A stretch of 38,334 bases of DNA, from positions 1 through 38,334 of the forward strand of contig CANSPM010000038.1 of the NCBI GenBank assembly GCA_947648875.1. The letters are read 5' to 3'. The position numbers were made by a program, and so were the translations under genes. How positions within the stretch are numbered: position 1 is the first letter of the stretch; each line of letters starts with the position of its first letter. Shown in pieces: positions 24,377 through 33,294 of this stretch. Under the pieces are notes generated by a model. That model did no database searches. It had not been told where the DNA came from and saw nothing but the letters and a program-made list of their open reading frames with translations. Origin of the DNA: an uncultured Lachnospiraceae bacterium (lineage in GTDB: Bacteria > Bacillota > Clostridia > Lachnospirales > Lachnospiraceae).

Positions 24377-24405
24377 ATTATAATTCACTGAGCAAAAATG
24401 TGCAA
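24377..24405 (-). promoter_or_regulatory. Promoter/operator of BlaI-M56 cassette B
   Basis: Minus strand TTGCAC (24405-24400), a 17-base spacer and TATAAT (24382-24377). The -35 region, including CTTGCACATTTTTGC, is the same as in cassette A, but the right half of the dyad (TGCTCAG) has diverged. Repression may therefore differ between the copies. Confidence 0.75.
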
Positions 24406-24528
24406 GATGCGACGATTATTTTCCTGAAAATTTTTTACCATTTGGGTTGAAACGACGAGGTATTTCCTGATGCATGGGGGAAATAATATAGGATGTACTT
24501 GGGGACGGCATAAAATAGCCGGGAAAAA

Positions 24529-24557
24529 TTGCAATTTGCGGAAAATTATGCTATAAT
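24529..24557 (+). promoter_or_regulatory. Promoter of the pseB-like gene
   Basis: TTGCAA (24529-24534) and a perfect TATAAT (24552-24557) are 17 bases apart and 59 bases before the start codon. Confidence 0.7.
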
Positions 24558-24615
24558 CTGAAAAATATGGGCGAGAGCTGATATTACCATAAAAATAATG
24601 AAGGAGAATGACTAT

Positions 24616-25611
24616 ATGCTGAGTAATAAATCAATTTTGATCACGGGTGGAACGGGGACTTTTGGAAAAGCCTTTACCAAATATGTGCTGGAGCATTACG
24701 ATCCCAGGAAAATAATCATTTATTCCCGGGATGAATTTAAGCAGTTTATCATGCAGAATGAGTTCAAGGAGTATGCCTCCCGGCTGCGTTTCTTCATTGG
24801 GGATGTGCGGGACAGAGATCGGCTTGCCAGAGCCCTTGAGGGCGTGGATTATGTGATTCACGCGGCGGCGTTGAAACAGGTGCCCGCCTGCGAATACAAT
24901 CCGGCCGAAGCGATTAAGACCAATATCAACGGCGCGCAGAACGTGATCGACGCAGCGTTGGACGCAGGAGTGAAAAAAGTGGTGGCGCTGTCCACAGACA
25001 AAGCGGTAAATCCCGTGAATCTGTACGGCGGAACCAAGCTGGTGTCGGACAAGTTGTTCATAGCCGCCAACGCTTACGCCGGATCAAAGGATATATGCTT
25101 TTCCATTGTGCGCTATGGCAATGTGGCGGGAAGCCGGGGATCTGTAATTCCCTTTTTCCATAGCATTCTGAAAAACGGCGGCAACCGGCTCCCTATAACG
25201 GATTACCGCATGACCCGGTTCTGGATCAGCCTGCGTCAGGGTGTGGAACTGGTGATCAAGGCTTTGGAGGAGGCCAGGGGCGGCGAGACCTTTATCTCCA
25301 AGATTCCTTCCTTTAAGGTCACAGATTTGGCACAGGCCATGCTGCCCGGCTGCGAGATGCCGGAAGTAGGCATTCGGGAAGGGGAAAAGCTGCATGAAAT
25401 CATGGTGACCGTGGAAGACTCTTTCCACACTTATGAGTATGATAAGCACTTTATCGTCTATCCTCAGATGGTGTGGAGTGATCGGCAAAAGGCGCAGCCC
25501 ACGGGCCATAAAGTGCCCGAGGGCTTCTCCTACAGTTCCGGCAACAATACTCAATGGCTGGGTGTAGAGGAGATCAGAGAACTGCTCAAGACTGTGGAAC
25601 TGGAAGAATAG
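24616..25611 (+). CDS. pseB: UDP-N-acetylglucosamine 4,6-dehydratase (inverting), PseB-like
   Basis: A 331-residue short-chain dehydrogenase/reductase of the PseB/FlaA1 group, which converts UDP-GlcNAc to a 4-keto-6-deoxy sugar, the first step to pseudaminic acid and related sugars. Motifs: NAD(P)-binding GGTGTFG (11-17), YSRDEFKQF, DVRDRDRL, HAAALKQVP, catalytic STDKA (Asp128, Lys129), YGGTK (Tyr137, Lys141), RYGNVAGSRGSVIPFF, and RMTRFWISLRQGVE followed by IREGEKLHE. The start at 24616 has AAGGAG nine bases upstream; the frame begins at 24598. A retaining UDP-GlcNAc 4,6-dehydratase or CapE-type enzyme is the main alternative. The later pathway genes (pseC, pseF, pseG, pseI) are not in the window. 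It is convergent with the DUF6020-like gene, 10 bases between stops. Confidence 0.8.
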   Translation: MLSNKSILITGGTGTFGKAFTKYVLEHYDPRKIIIYSRDEFKQFIMQNEFKEYASRLRFFIGDVRDRDRLARALEGVDYVIHAAALKQVPACEYNPAEAIKTNINGAQNVIDAALDAGVKKVVALSTDKAVNPVNLYGGTKLVSDKLFIAANAYAGSKDICFSIVRYGNVAGSRGSVIPFFHSILKNGGNRLPITDYRMTRFWISLRQGVELVIKALEEARGGETFISKIPSFKVTDLAQAMLPGCEMPEVGIREGEKLHEIMVTVEDSFHTYEYDKHFIVYPQMVWSDRQKAQPTGHKVPEGFSYSSGNNTQWLGVEEIRELLKTVELEE

Positions 25612-25621
25612 CCGGGCGGGG

Positions 25622-27451
25622 TCACCGCTGCTTTGCGCATGGACTTGTCAGGCCATGCAGCAACAGCGGTGCACACACAATCAGGCAGTAGATATAGCGA
25701 AGGGCAGCCATGGGGCCCAGGAAGCAGGTGCCCAGATACATCAGGGGCAGCATTCCCCAAAGCAGCAGGCGGTAGCGTTTTCGAAGGATGCTCCACAGCA
25801 GGGTCAGTACCAGAAGCCATATATAGGGAGCGTTTCGGAATAGGTAGCCCAGGATGGGGATGTTGCGGTAGTTTATATGGTAGAACAGGTAATTGTAATA
25901 ATCCGTCACTAGCGGAAAATAGTCACGTTTGATAATCTCATACTCTGTCTCAATCAAAGTATGATAAAACGCGATATCCGCTGAGACATATACTCCCTGG
26001 TTCAGGGGATACCAGTACCCCATCGTGTTTGTAATGAAGCTTTCCAGATATTCGTCTGGAAATTGCAGTCCAACCTTAAGCCAGAGCTTGAAAAAATTCA
26101 GTTTATTGCTGCGGAGCAGACGTTCATTGGCATTGTTTTTCACCGAATCGGCCAGATAGGGATTGTAGCCGGGGATATCCTCTTCCTGGATATACATACA
26201 GATTTCCTCATACAGGGCGGGGTCCAGCTCCGCTTTTCGATAACTGGCCACCCGCGCCATACACTGGAGGGGCACACACATCATTTCGCGTTGAGTATCG
26301 GGGCTATAGGCGTGTGCATATAGGATCAGTCCACGACTGCAAAGCGAGTGTAGCAGTAGGACGGCCGTCAGTGTGATCAGAAACATCACTTTGGATTTCA
26401 GCGGTTTCAGAAACAGAAGTACAATAATCCCCGATGCCATTATGGCGTAAATGGCATTGTTGCGCAGCAATCCAAGAAGAACCCCAGCCAGAATCATGCC
26501 GACGCAGCTCTGCCAGGCAAACTTTTCCCGGTCTACCAGCAGCCGAAAAAGAAAAATCCCATAATATAGGAAGAAGGCCGCGCACAACACATCCTTGGTA
26601 GCGGAAATCGCGAAAGCGGAATGCATGGGAAACAGGGCGAACCAGAGCAACACACCTGTGCGAATACAGCGGGGAACTCCTTTTTTGTAAAAATATAATA
26701 GCAGATAGGCAAAAGCGCTGGTAAGAATCAACATCTGGAGCAGGGTGTAAAGCTGATAACCTGCGGACACATTTCCTGCCCTCAACCCCAATTGGTAGGC
26801 TTTGCCCATCAGCAGAGTATGCAGCAGGGGATGGTGTGTAGAGTAACTGTTATTGCATACTTCACGCAGCTGGTATTTAGCGTCAAACACAAAATTTCCC
26901 GGCCATTGGCTGAGAAACACCGGTATATAGGATAGCATGAGAATACCCCACATCAACAGGAAATAGCAATAGTGGTGGCTGGCCATGAAAGTATGGAAGC
27001 GACCAGCGGGCTGTTTTTCCTGCCTGCTGGCGTACCACGACTGTATACGGTCAGGCAGCTGGAACAATTCCGCACATGCGGGGGTGGTGCAGGCGCTGAT
27101 CCCCATGATCAGAAATAACTGCAAAACTGTCTCGGAGACAGAACTGAATATATTATTGGCATAATGGGCATATCCGCCATAGACAATTGCCATTCCCAGC
27201 AGAATGCCGCCTATAGTGGATATCTGTCTCAATCGTTTATCTTTCAACATAAAAAAACGTTTGAGCATCCAGGCGGTAATGGCGAACAGCAATATGGAAG
27301 AAAGATTATAGCCAAAGTATTTGCCCCCAAAGTAGACGATTCCCTCTCCGTTCAGTGATATAACCCTGGCCAGGGAAAGCGTGCTCAGATAGGCGAGAAC
27401 GGTGATGACCAAACGTCTTGGCCAGGGGGATTTTATTTTATATAATTGCAT
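25622..27451 (-). CDS. DUF6020-like polytopic membrane protein (GT-C-like)
   Basis: A 609-residue protein with about 13 hydrophobic segments. It resembles the DUF6020 membrane proteins of Firmicutes, and in layout GT-C glycosyltransferases. After helix 5 (about 160-182) an outside loop carries FVFDAKYQLREV with Asp190, and STHHPLLHTLLMG follows at 204-216. An acidic residue followed by an H-P pair is a GT-C hallmark. A second long loop (about 390-520, with NPLADS-like and MGYWYPLNQGVY segments) lies before the last helices. The start at 27451 follows GGAGGA at good distance; the ATG at 27466 overlaps that site. It is transcribed away from the other glycosylation genes from its own promoter. 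Function is inferred only at the level of sugar transfer from a lipid donor. Confidence 0.65.
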   Translation of the reverse strand: MQLYKIKSPWPRRLVITVLAYLSTLSLARVISLNGEGIVYFGGKYFGYNLSSILLFAITAWMLKRFFMLKDKRLRQISTIGGILLGMAIVYGGYAHYANNIFSSVSETVLQLFLIMGISACTTPACAELFQLPDRIQSWYASRQEKQPAGRFHTFMASHHYCYFLLMWGILMLSYIPVFLSQWPGNFVFDAKYQLREVCNNSYSTHHPLLHTLLMGKAYQLGLRAGNVSAGYQLYTLLQMLILTSAFAYLLLYFYKKGVPRCIRTGVLLWFALFPMHSAFAISATKDVLCAAFFLYYGIFLFRLLVDREKFAWQSCVGMILAGVLLGLLRNNAIYAIMASGIIVLLFLKPLKSKVMFLITLTAVLLLHSLCSRGLILYAHAYSPDTQREMMCVPLQCMARVASYRKAELDPALYEEICMYIQEEDIPGYNPYLADSVKNNANERLLRSNKLNFFKLWLKVGLQFPDEYLESFITNTMGYWYPLNQGVYVSADIAFYHTLIETEYEIIKRDYFPLVTDYYNYLFYHINYRNIPILGYLFRNAPYIWLLVLTLLWSILRKRYRLLLWGMLPLMYLGTCFLGPMAALRYIYCLIVCAPLLLHGLTSPCAKQR

Positions 27452-27483
27452 GACGGTTTCCTCCATTGCATAAAATATTAGTT

Positions 27484-27512
27484 AATATAACATTTTTTTC
27501 TAACTTCGTCAA
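27484..27512 (-). promoter_or_regulatory. Promoter of the DUF6020-like gene
   Basis: Minus strand TTGACG (27512-27507), a 17-base spacer and TATATT (27489-27484). Both boxes match five of six consensus bases; the start codon is 33 bases downstream. Confidence 0.7.
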
Positions 27513-27579
27513 TAAAGTAGAACGAGAAGATTAACCTGTTCTTGGATATAAGATAAGTGGGATAAGGGGACTCGTATTT

Positions 27580-29574
27580 ATGGGAAAAAAAGTTCAGACG
27601 ATAAAGATGATCCTGTGCCGAATATATCCTCTGGCGCTGCTGCTCTACCCTCTAAGGCATATTCGGGTGGGCGCGGAGTGGTGGGACACGGGGTATAACT
27701 ATGGCAACTTCACCTATATGGACCATATGGACCCCATGTGGCTGCTCAGTACCTATCTGGGCAACGCGCTGGGGCATCTGTTTACATTGCTGCCCGGCGG
27801 CGGTACCATGCTGGGAATGAATATTTACACGGGGCTGCTTGTGAGCCTGCTGGCGCTGGGGGGATATTTTTTCTTTACCCGCCGCGTGGGACTTTCACAG
27901 ACGATGACCTTCTGGGGGGAGATGCTGGCGATCAGCTTCTGCTGGTGTCCCACAGCTCTGCTGTACAATTATCTGACTTATCTGCTGTTGGGAGCGGGAG
28001 TTGTATTGCTGTACCACGCGTTGTCTGACGACCATGAAAAAACCCGGGGATTTTTTGTAGGCGCGGGTGTCTGCCTGGGACTGAATGTGCTGGTACGTTT
28101 CCCTAATCTGGCGGAAATGGCGCTTATATTGGCGGTGTGGGCCATGGCGCTGATCCGCCGTCAGAAGCCGGGGCGCACAGTGAAGCAGACGATGCAATGC
28201 CTGGCGGGTTATCTGCTTGGCCTGGGAGGGGGCTTTGCCGTGATTGCCTTGCAGTATGGACCGGCGACCTACATCCGGGGGATTGCCCGTCTGCTGTCCA
28301 TGCCCTCGGAAGCGTCGGAGTATACGGCCTACTCCATGGTGGTACAGCAGATGCGCAACTATCTGCAGAACTGCATATGGCTGGGATATCTGGTCCTGGT
28401 GGTGGTAGTGGGCATATTTGCGTACGCGTCATTTCCCGGGAAGGGAAAGTGGGTCAAATACGCCGGCTATGGGGTCTGCGCAGGCTGGAGCATTTTGGGA
28501 CTGATTACAGGCGGTGGGTTCGAGCTGAAATCCGGTATCAAGCGCATACTCTTTTTCCTGGCTCTGGGACTTGCCGTATATGATTTCCCCAAACGAAAGT
28601 GGATAAAACATGTGGGTTATGTAGCCTGTGTGTTCGGCGGCTTTTACTATCTGATGACCCGGAATATGTTTAACCTGAAATACAGTACCAAACTCAGCGC
28701 GTTTCAGTGGGGGGCCGTGCTGCTGACGGCTACTCTGGCGGTGGGAGCGGTCACGATTCTGCGCAAAAAGAGTACGGAGAAGGAGAAACTGCTGTGTGGG
28801 CTGGGGATATTGGTGATCCTGATTACTCCTCTGGGCAGCAATAACCATTTGTATTCCGCCATCAACAATCTGTTTTTTGTGGCTCCTTTCACCCTGTGGA
28901 TGCTGGTGAGGTTTATCCGGTGGATACCGAGTGAGCCGGGCGGGGGAAGGCAGGAGAGGAAAGACAAGCAGGGATGTTGGAGGATCCGTTTTTTCCCGTT
29001 AAAGGCCATGTTGGTGTGCGTCCTCTTTATGATTACCGTACAGGGCACATTATTCGGCGTGGGCTATGTGTTTTCCGAGGGGGACGGGGGGGAGAATCTA
29101 CATACCCCCATTGCCGACAACGAGGTGTTAAAAGGTATGCTGACCTCCCCGGACAGGGCAGAGGCGATCAGCAGCCTGTCGTCCTATGTGCGGCAGGAGG
29201 GGCTGGAGGGCAGGGAAGTGATACTCTACGGGCATATTCCCTCCATGTCTTACTATCTGCAAATGCCCTTTGCCATCACGTCCTGGCCCGATCTGCCTTC
29301 TTACAATTATGAGGTCATGGCCGCAGATCTGGGGCGTCTGGCGGAGGAGATTGACCACGGGAAGAGGCAAAAGCCGGTGCTGCTGCTGGAAAAGCGCCCG
29401 GGCAGTTATATTGCCGAGGGCCCGGATGCCCTGAGCGCCCAGGGGCTTAATGAGCACCAGATCGCGGAGATCACGGAAAATCCCAAGCTGGGGCTAGTGG
29501 AAGACTGGATAGAGCGTTACGGATATGAACTCTGTTTTGAAAACGAGAAATTTCTGTTGTTTCTGGCGCCGTGA
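27580..29574 (+). CDS. Polytopic membrane protein, GT-C glycosyltransferase-like (1)
   Basis: A 664-residue protein with about a dozen membrane helices followed by an extracytoplasmic C-terminal domain of about 150 residues (from about 505, ending YGYELCFENEKFLLFLAP). The first outside loop has EWWDTGYNYGNF with Asp36, the place where GT-C enzymes keep a catalytic acidic residue. No named family is certain; polyprenyl-phosphate-sugar-dependent glycosyl transfer is inferred from layout and neighbours. AAGGGG lies about ten bases before the ATG. It is divergent from the DUF6020-like gene and 51 bases before the next gene of the same strand, so it probably begins an operon running to 33179. Confidence 0.6.
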   Translation: MGKKVQTIKMILCRIYPLALLLYPLRHIRVGAEWWDTGYNYGNFTYMDHMDPMWLLSTYLGNALGHLFTLLPGGGTMLGMNIYTGLLVSLLALGGYFFFTRRVGLSQTMTFWGEMLAISFCWCPTALLYNYLTYLLLGAGVVLLYHALSDDHEKTRGFFVGAGVCLGLNVLVRFPNLAEMALILAVWAMALIRRQKPGRTVKQTMQCLAGYLLGLGGGFAVIALQYGPATYIRGIARLLSMPSEASEYTAYSMVVQQMRNYLQNCIWLGYLVLVVVVGIFAYASFPGKGKWVKYAGYGVCAGWSILGLITGGGFELKSGIKRILFFLALGLAVYDFPKRKWIKHVGYVACVFGGFYYLMTRNMFNLKYSTKLSAFQWGAVLLTATLAVGAVTILRKKSTEKEKLLCGLGILVILITPLGSNNHLYSAINNLFFVAPFTLWMLVRFIRWIPSEPGGGRQERKDKQGCWRIRFFPLKAMLVCVLFMITVQGTLFGVGYVFSEGDGGENLHTPIADNEVLKGMLTSPDRAEAISSLSSYVRQEGLEGREVILYGHIPSMSYYLQMPFAITSWPDLPSYNYEVMAADLGRLAEEIDHGKRQKPVLLLEKRPGSYIAEGPDALSAQGLNEHQIAEITENPKLGLVEDWIERYGYELCFENEKFLLFLAP

Positions 29575-29625
29575 GCGGGAACGGATTGAAAGAGCGCCGG
29601 TTCGGACAGGTGAATGAGGATAAAA

Positions 29626-31413
29626 ATGAGAAAACATATTTTTCAGAGCGATGGAAGAAAGGCGAATACGGATAAGAGGGAACGCCTGCGGGAAATTACG
29701 GCCTGGGGGCTGCTGACGGCGGTGCTTTTGCTGCTCTTGGCGCTGAATGTGTTCTGGGGTGATCACTGGATCGATTCGGACATGGCGGCGGAGATGATTT
29801 TTTCCAGGCTGTTGGCCCAGGAGGGTAAGTGGATTGCCACGGAGAATTGGTATTACTCCACGGAATTTCGGGTATTGTACACACAGCTTATTATGACGCC
29901 GCTGTTCCATCTGCTGGAGGACTGGCATGTGATCCGGGTGCTCACCAATGTCGCTACGTATCTGCTGCTGTTGGGGTCCTATTTTTTCTGCATGAAGCCC
30001 TTTGGCCTGCGCAGGTGCACGGTGGTTTTTTCCTCGGTAATTCTGCTTCTGCCCTTTTCGGAGACTTTTCTGACGCATATGCAGATGGGCAATACTTATA
30101 TGTGGCATGTGATCCTGATCCTGCTTTCTTTCGGCATGTATCTCCGCCTTTGCCAGCCCCGGGAGGGAAAAAGGTCCGTAAGGGTCCTCACCGGCGTTCT
30201 GTATGTGGCGCTCAGTGTGGTCTGTGGCCTGTCAGGGGTGCGATATATGCTGGCCCTCCAGGTGCCTCTTCTCGCCGCCGCAGGCATATATATCGGAAAG
30301 AGTGGTGAGTTTGCGCGGCTTCGGATAGAATTGTCTCCGGAACATCCCTGGCGGCAGGCGCGGCAGGTGCTTTCCGGGGAAAGGCGGTCCTATCTGTGCT
30401 GGAGCCTGGTGGGACTTTTGGGCGCGGGTATGGGGTATCTGGTTAATGTGACAGTGCTGGGGCGCAGGTTTCAATTCCAGATGTACGATGTCACGAATTT
30501 TATCAAGGTGTTTCAGGGCGTGCTGCTGGAACGGACCCAGGATACCGTGGGTAATCTGTTGCAGTTGTTTGGATATATTGAACAAAAGGGCTTCCTGTCC
30601 GTCAGGGGTCTGATCTCCATGCTGGCTTTTGGCTTTCTGGCAGGAATCGTATTTTTGACTGTGCGATGCGGCAGGCTGCTCTCGGAGGAACGAAGGAGGG
30701 CAGAAACCGGACAGGAACATGGGGACGGAGAACGGGGAAACCTGGAGTCAGGAGGGCAGGATTTCCGGGACCGCGCTGTACGGCTGGCCCATAGTCGACT
30801 GACTCTGTACTTTTTTGTGACGGCATTTGCGCTGAACACTTTCGTTTTTCTGTTTACCACCAGCACCATCGTGGCAAGGTATTATATCACGGTATTTTTG
30901 TTTGTGCTACCGCTGCTGTGTATTTACTACGAGTATGAAAAACTGCCGTTGGACCGACTGCTGCTTACGTTGTTGCTATGCGGCGCGCTGGGACTCACCA
31001 CGGCAAAATGCGTTTATTCCTATATAGATAAGGACAAAAATGAAGATAAAAGGCCTGTGGCCGCCTGGCTGGAAGAGCAGGGATATACTTTCGGTTATGC
31101 CAGTTACTGGAACGGCAATATAATCACGGAACTGACAGACGGGCAGGTTGAGATCGCCAATATTCACCAGATGGACAGGATGGACATGTTCACCTGGTCC
31201 AGCCCCGTGAGATATTATCAGGAAGGGTATCATGACGGCAAGACCTTTATTCTGCTGACATCTCAGGAGGCGGCGCAGTATGGGCAGGTGCCGGTGATTG
31301 CCGCAGGAGAAGTGGTCTATGACCGGCAGGGGTATGTGGTACTGCATTATGACTCGCCCAGGGAATTGTGGAGTTTTGCGCTCGCCGGAGCGGGCAGACG
31401 GGAGCCAGTGTGA
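29626..31413 (+). CDS. Polytopic membrane protein, GT-C glycosyltransferase-like (2)
   Basis: A 595-residue protein: a basic cytoplasmic start, a first helix at about 27-46, then WIDSDMAAEMIFSRLL with Asp50, Asp52 and Glu56 in the first outside loop. This is the GT-C acidic motif position. About ten further helices follow, then a C-terminal extracytoplasmic domain of about 130 residues (from YSYIDKDKNEDKRPVAAWLE). The C-terminal part contains NIHQMDRMDMFTWSSPVRYY. The start at 29626 has GAGG six or seven bases upstream; an ATG at 29614 is also possible. The last codons overlap the next gene by four bases (GTGA), so the two are translationally coupled. Confidence 0.6.
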   Translation: MRKHIFQSDGRKANTDKRERLREITAWGLLTAVLLLLLALNVFWGDHWIDSDMAAEMIFSRLLAQEGKWIATENWYYSTEFRVLYTQLIMTPLFHLLEDWHVIRVLTNVATYLLLLGSYFFCMKPFGLRRCTVVFSSVILLLPFSETFLTHMQMGNTYMWHVILILLSFGMYLRLCQPREGKRSVRVLTGVLYVALSVVCGLSGVRYMLALQVPLLAAAGIYIGKSGEFARLRIELSPEHPWRQARQVLSGERRSYLCWSLVGLLGAGMGYLVNVTVLGRRFQFQMYDVTNFIKVFQGVLLERTQDTVGNLLQLFGYIEQKGFLSVRGLISMLAFGFLAGIVFLTVRCGRLLSEERRRAETGQEHGDGERGNLESGGQDFRDRAVRLAHSRLTLYFFVTAFALNTFVFLFTTSTIVARYYITVFLFVLPLLCIYYEYEKLPLDRLLLTLLLCGALGLTTAKCVYSYIDKDKNEDKRPVAAWLEEQGYTFGYASYWNGNIITELTDGQVEIANIHQMDRMDMFTWSSPVRYYQEGYHDGKTFILLTSQEAAQYGQVPVIAAGEVVYDRQGYVVLHYDSPRELWSFALAGAGRREPV

Positions 31414-33179
31414 AGTGGAAGGAAAAATTATATCGAAATAGATGGCAGTTGGTCGTATTGGCGGCGGTGCTCCTGATACAATGCTTTTATATCAGTCAGA
31501 AGCAGGGATATCACATGGATGAACTGCTGACCTTTGAACTGGGCAACGCGGAGTACAATCCCTGGATCGTGCCCACTCAGCCTGTGGGCCGCCTTGCAAA
31601 ATTCATGCAGCAGGAGATCTATGGGGACAGTGTGGGTGAAACGCTGGAAAATATAAAAAATACAGTGGTGGATGTGCTGCAGAACAGAGGAGAAAGTAAG
31701 ATTCTTACCTACCAGGCGGATGTCTATGAGCAGCCGGTGTGGATCACCGGGGAACAGTTCCACGATTATATCACGGTGGGAGAGAGGGATGCTTTCAACT
31801 ACCTGTCTGTGTACTTCAATGTAAAGGATGACAATCATCCGCCGCTGTATTTTATGCTGGTACACACCCTGTCTTCCGTATGTAGGGGAAAAATTTCTCC
31901 CTGGATGGGTTGTGTCTATAATCTGGCGGCGGTTATGGGTTGTTGTATCCTGATGTTTGCTTTGGGACGTCTCTTGGCTGCTTATGATATAACGGATAAA
32001 AAAAGCGGGGAGTGGTGGGGACTGTACAGCGGTCTGCTGTACGGATGTTCTTCCGGCGCCATAGCCACAGCGCTGTTTATTCGTATGTATGGCGTTATGA
32101 CCTTTTTGTGTATGCTCACGCTGTACCTGCATCTGAAAAAATGGCTGGGGGGGCGCAGCCATACGGGAAAAGATTTCGCCTGTAAAAACAAGCTGCTGAT
32201 TCTGGTGACGGCGCTGGGGTTCTGGACCCAGTACTTTTTCCTGTTCTACTGCCTGCTTCTGGCGCTGGTGACATGTATCCTTCTGATTCGGGAGAGCAGA
32301 AAGAGAGAAGCCTTCTGCTACATCCGCAGTATGGTGCTTGCCGCCGTGGTGGGCGTAGGTGTCTATCCCTTCGGGGTTAAGCATATACTGACCAGCGGCC
32401 GGGGGGTGGAGGCCATAGGCAATCTGCTTGGCGGGCTGGCCGGATACGGAGAGCGCCTGACGGCCTTTGGCGGCATTCTTTTGCAGCGGGTCTTTGGACA
32501 GAAAATTCCGGGCCTGATTGTGACGGTTTTGCTGTTGCTGGCCGGGGCGGTTCTGGGGATCAGGGACAGAAACAGGAACAGAGAGGGCAGATCCCAAAGA
32601 AGTCTTGGTTGGCTGCTGGTTTTGCCCCCAGTGGGATATTTTTTGCTGGCTGCCCGAATGTCTCCCTATATGGTGGATCGCTATATCATGCCGGTGTTTC
32701 CCTATGTGTCCATGGCTGTCGCGGGGGGGCTGGCGTACCTGTCTCGCCGCAGGGGTCGATTAGTTTGCGGTTTTTCGCTGTTTGCGGTATTGCTGCTGGC
32801 AGTGGTCAATATTTTCACTTATGATGGGGAATATCTGTATCGAGGCTACAGTACCCAGCTGCGTATGTCTCAGGAGTATGCGGCACTTCCCTGTATCTGC
32901 ATCTATGAGGGCTATGGCTTCTATGACAACCTGCTGGAATTTGAGAACTATGAGCGCACCTTGCTGCTAAAACCCTCCGAGCTGGCGGGCAGACAGGATA
33001 TATCCGAATTGTCGGAGGCAATTGTTCTGGTCAAACAAAGCGTCAGCCCCGAAGCCTGGGCCCGGGTTCAGGAGATTTTGGCCGATTACGGTCTGGAACC
33101 TGTTGAATTTTTAATCCGTGGGTCCGGCGTATATGGGGACCTGCTCCTGCATTATACGGACGAACGTCAGGAAGGATGA
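31410..33179 (+). CDS. GT-C family (GT39/83-like) membrane glycosyltransferase
   Basis: A 589-residue polytopic protein with the clearest GT-C signature in the cluster. YHMDELLTFELGN, with Asp37-Glu38, follows the first helix, and DDNHPPLYFMLVH at 139-151 carries the N-H-P-P-L-Y motif typical of enzymes using polyprenyl-phosphate sugars. Ten or so helices are followed by an outside C-terminal domain of about 115 residues. I chose the GTG at 31410, which overlaps the previous stop as GTGA and has GGGAG six bases before it. The open frame from the ATG at 31368 would overlap the previous gene by 46 bases. Donor and acceptor are unknown. Confidence 0.78.
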   Translation: MKWKEKLYRNRWQLVVLAAVLLIQCFYISQKQGYHMDELLTFELGNAEYNPWIVPTQPVGRLAKFMQQEIYGDSVGETLENIKNTVVDVLQNRGESKILTYQADVYEQPVWITGEQFHDYITVGERDAFNYLSVYFNVKDDNHPPLYFMLVHTLSSVCRGKISPWMGCVYNLAAVMGCCILMFALGRLLAAYDITDKKSGEWWGLYSGLLYGCSSGAIATALFIRMYGVMTFLCMLTLYLHLKKWLGGRSHTGKDFACKNKLLILVTALGFWTQYFFLFYCLLLALVTCILLIRESRKREAFCYIRSMVLAAVVGVGVYPFGVKHILTSGRGVEAIGNLLGGLAGYGERLTAFGGILLQRVFGQKIPGLIVTVLLLLAGAVLGIRDRNRNREGRSQRSLGWLLVLPPVGYFLLAARMSPYMVDRYIMPVFPYVSMAVAGGLAYLSRRRGRLVCGFSLFAVLLLAVVNIFTYDGEYLYRGYSTQLRMSQEYAALPCICIYEGYGFYDNLLEFENYERTLLLKPSELAGRQDISELSEAIVLVKQSVSPEAWARVQEILADYGLEPVEFLIRGSGVYGDLLLHYTDERQEG

Positions 33180-33230
33180 TTCGTTCATGCGTATATGCGC
33201 GTATAGCGGGGGACAAGTCCCTATAAGTGG

Positions 33231-33259
33231 TTGACAGAAAGAGCCGGATAGTAGATAAT
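33231..33259 (+). promoter_or_regulatory. Promoter of the GT2 gene
   Basis: A perfect TTGACA (33231-33236), a 17-base spacer and GATAAT (33254-33259). Just upstream the sequence around GGGGGACAAGTCCC could form a small hairpin ending the preceding transcript, without a U-tract. Confidence 0.75.
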
Positions 33260-33294
33260 CAAGTAAGATAATAGAAAGAGGAATGGAGAGGCCC

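Noticed and set aside
31428..32597. 389-codon open frame on the minus strand
   Set aside because: Antisense to the gene with the NHPPLYF GT-C motif; composition typical of a shadow frame.
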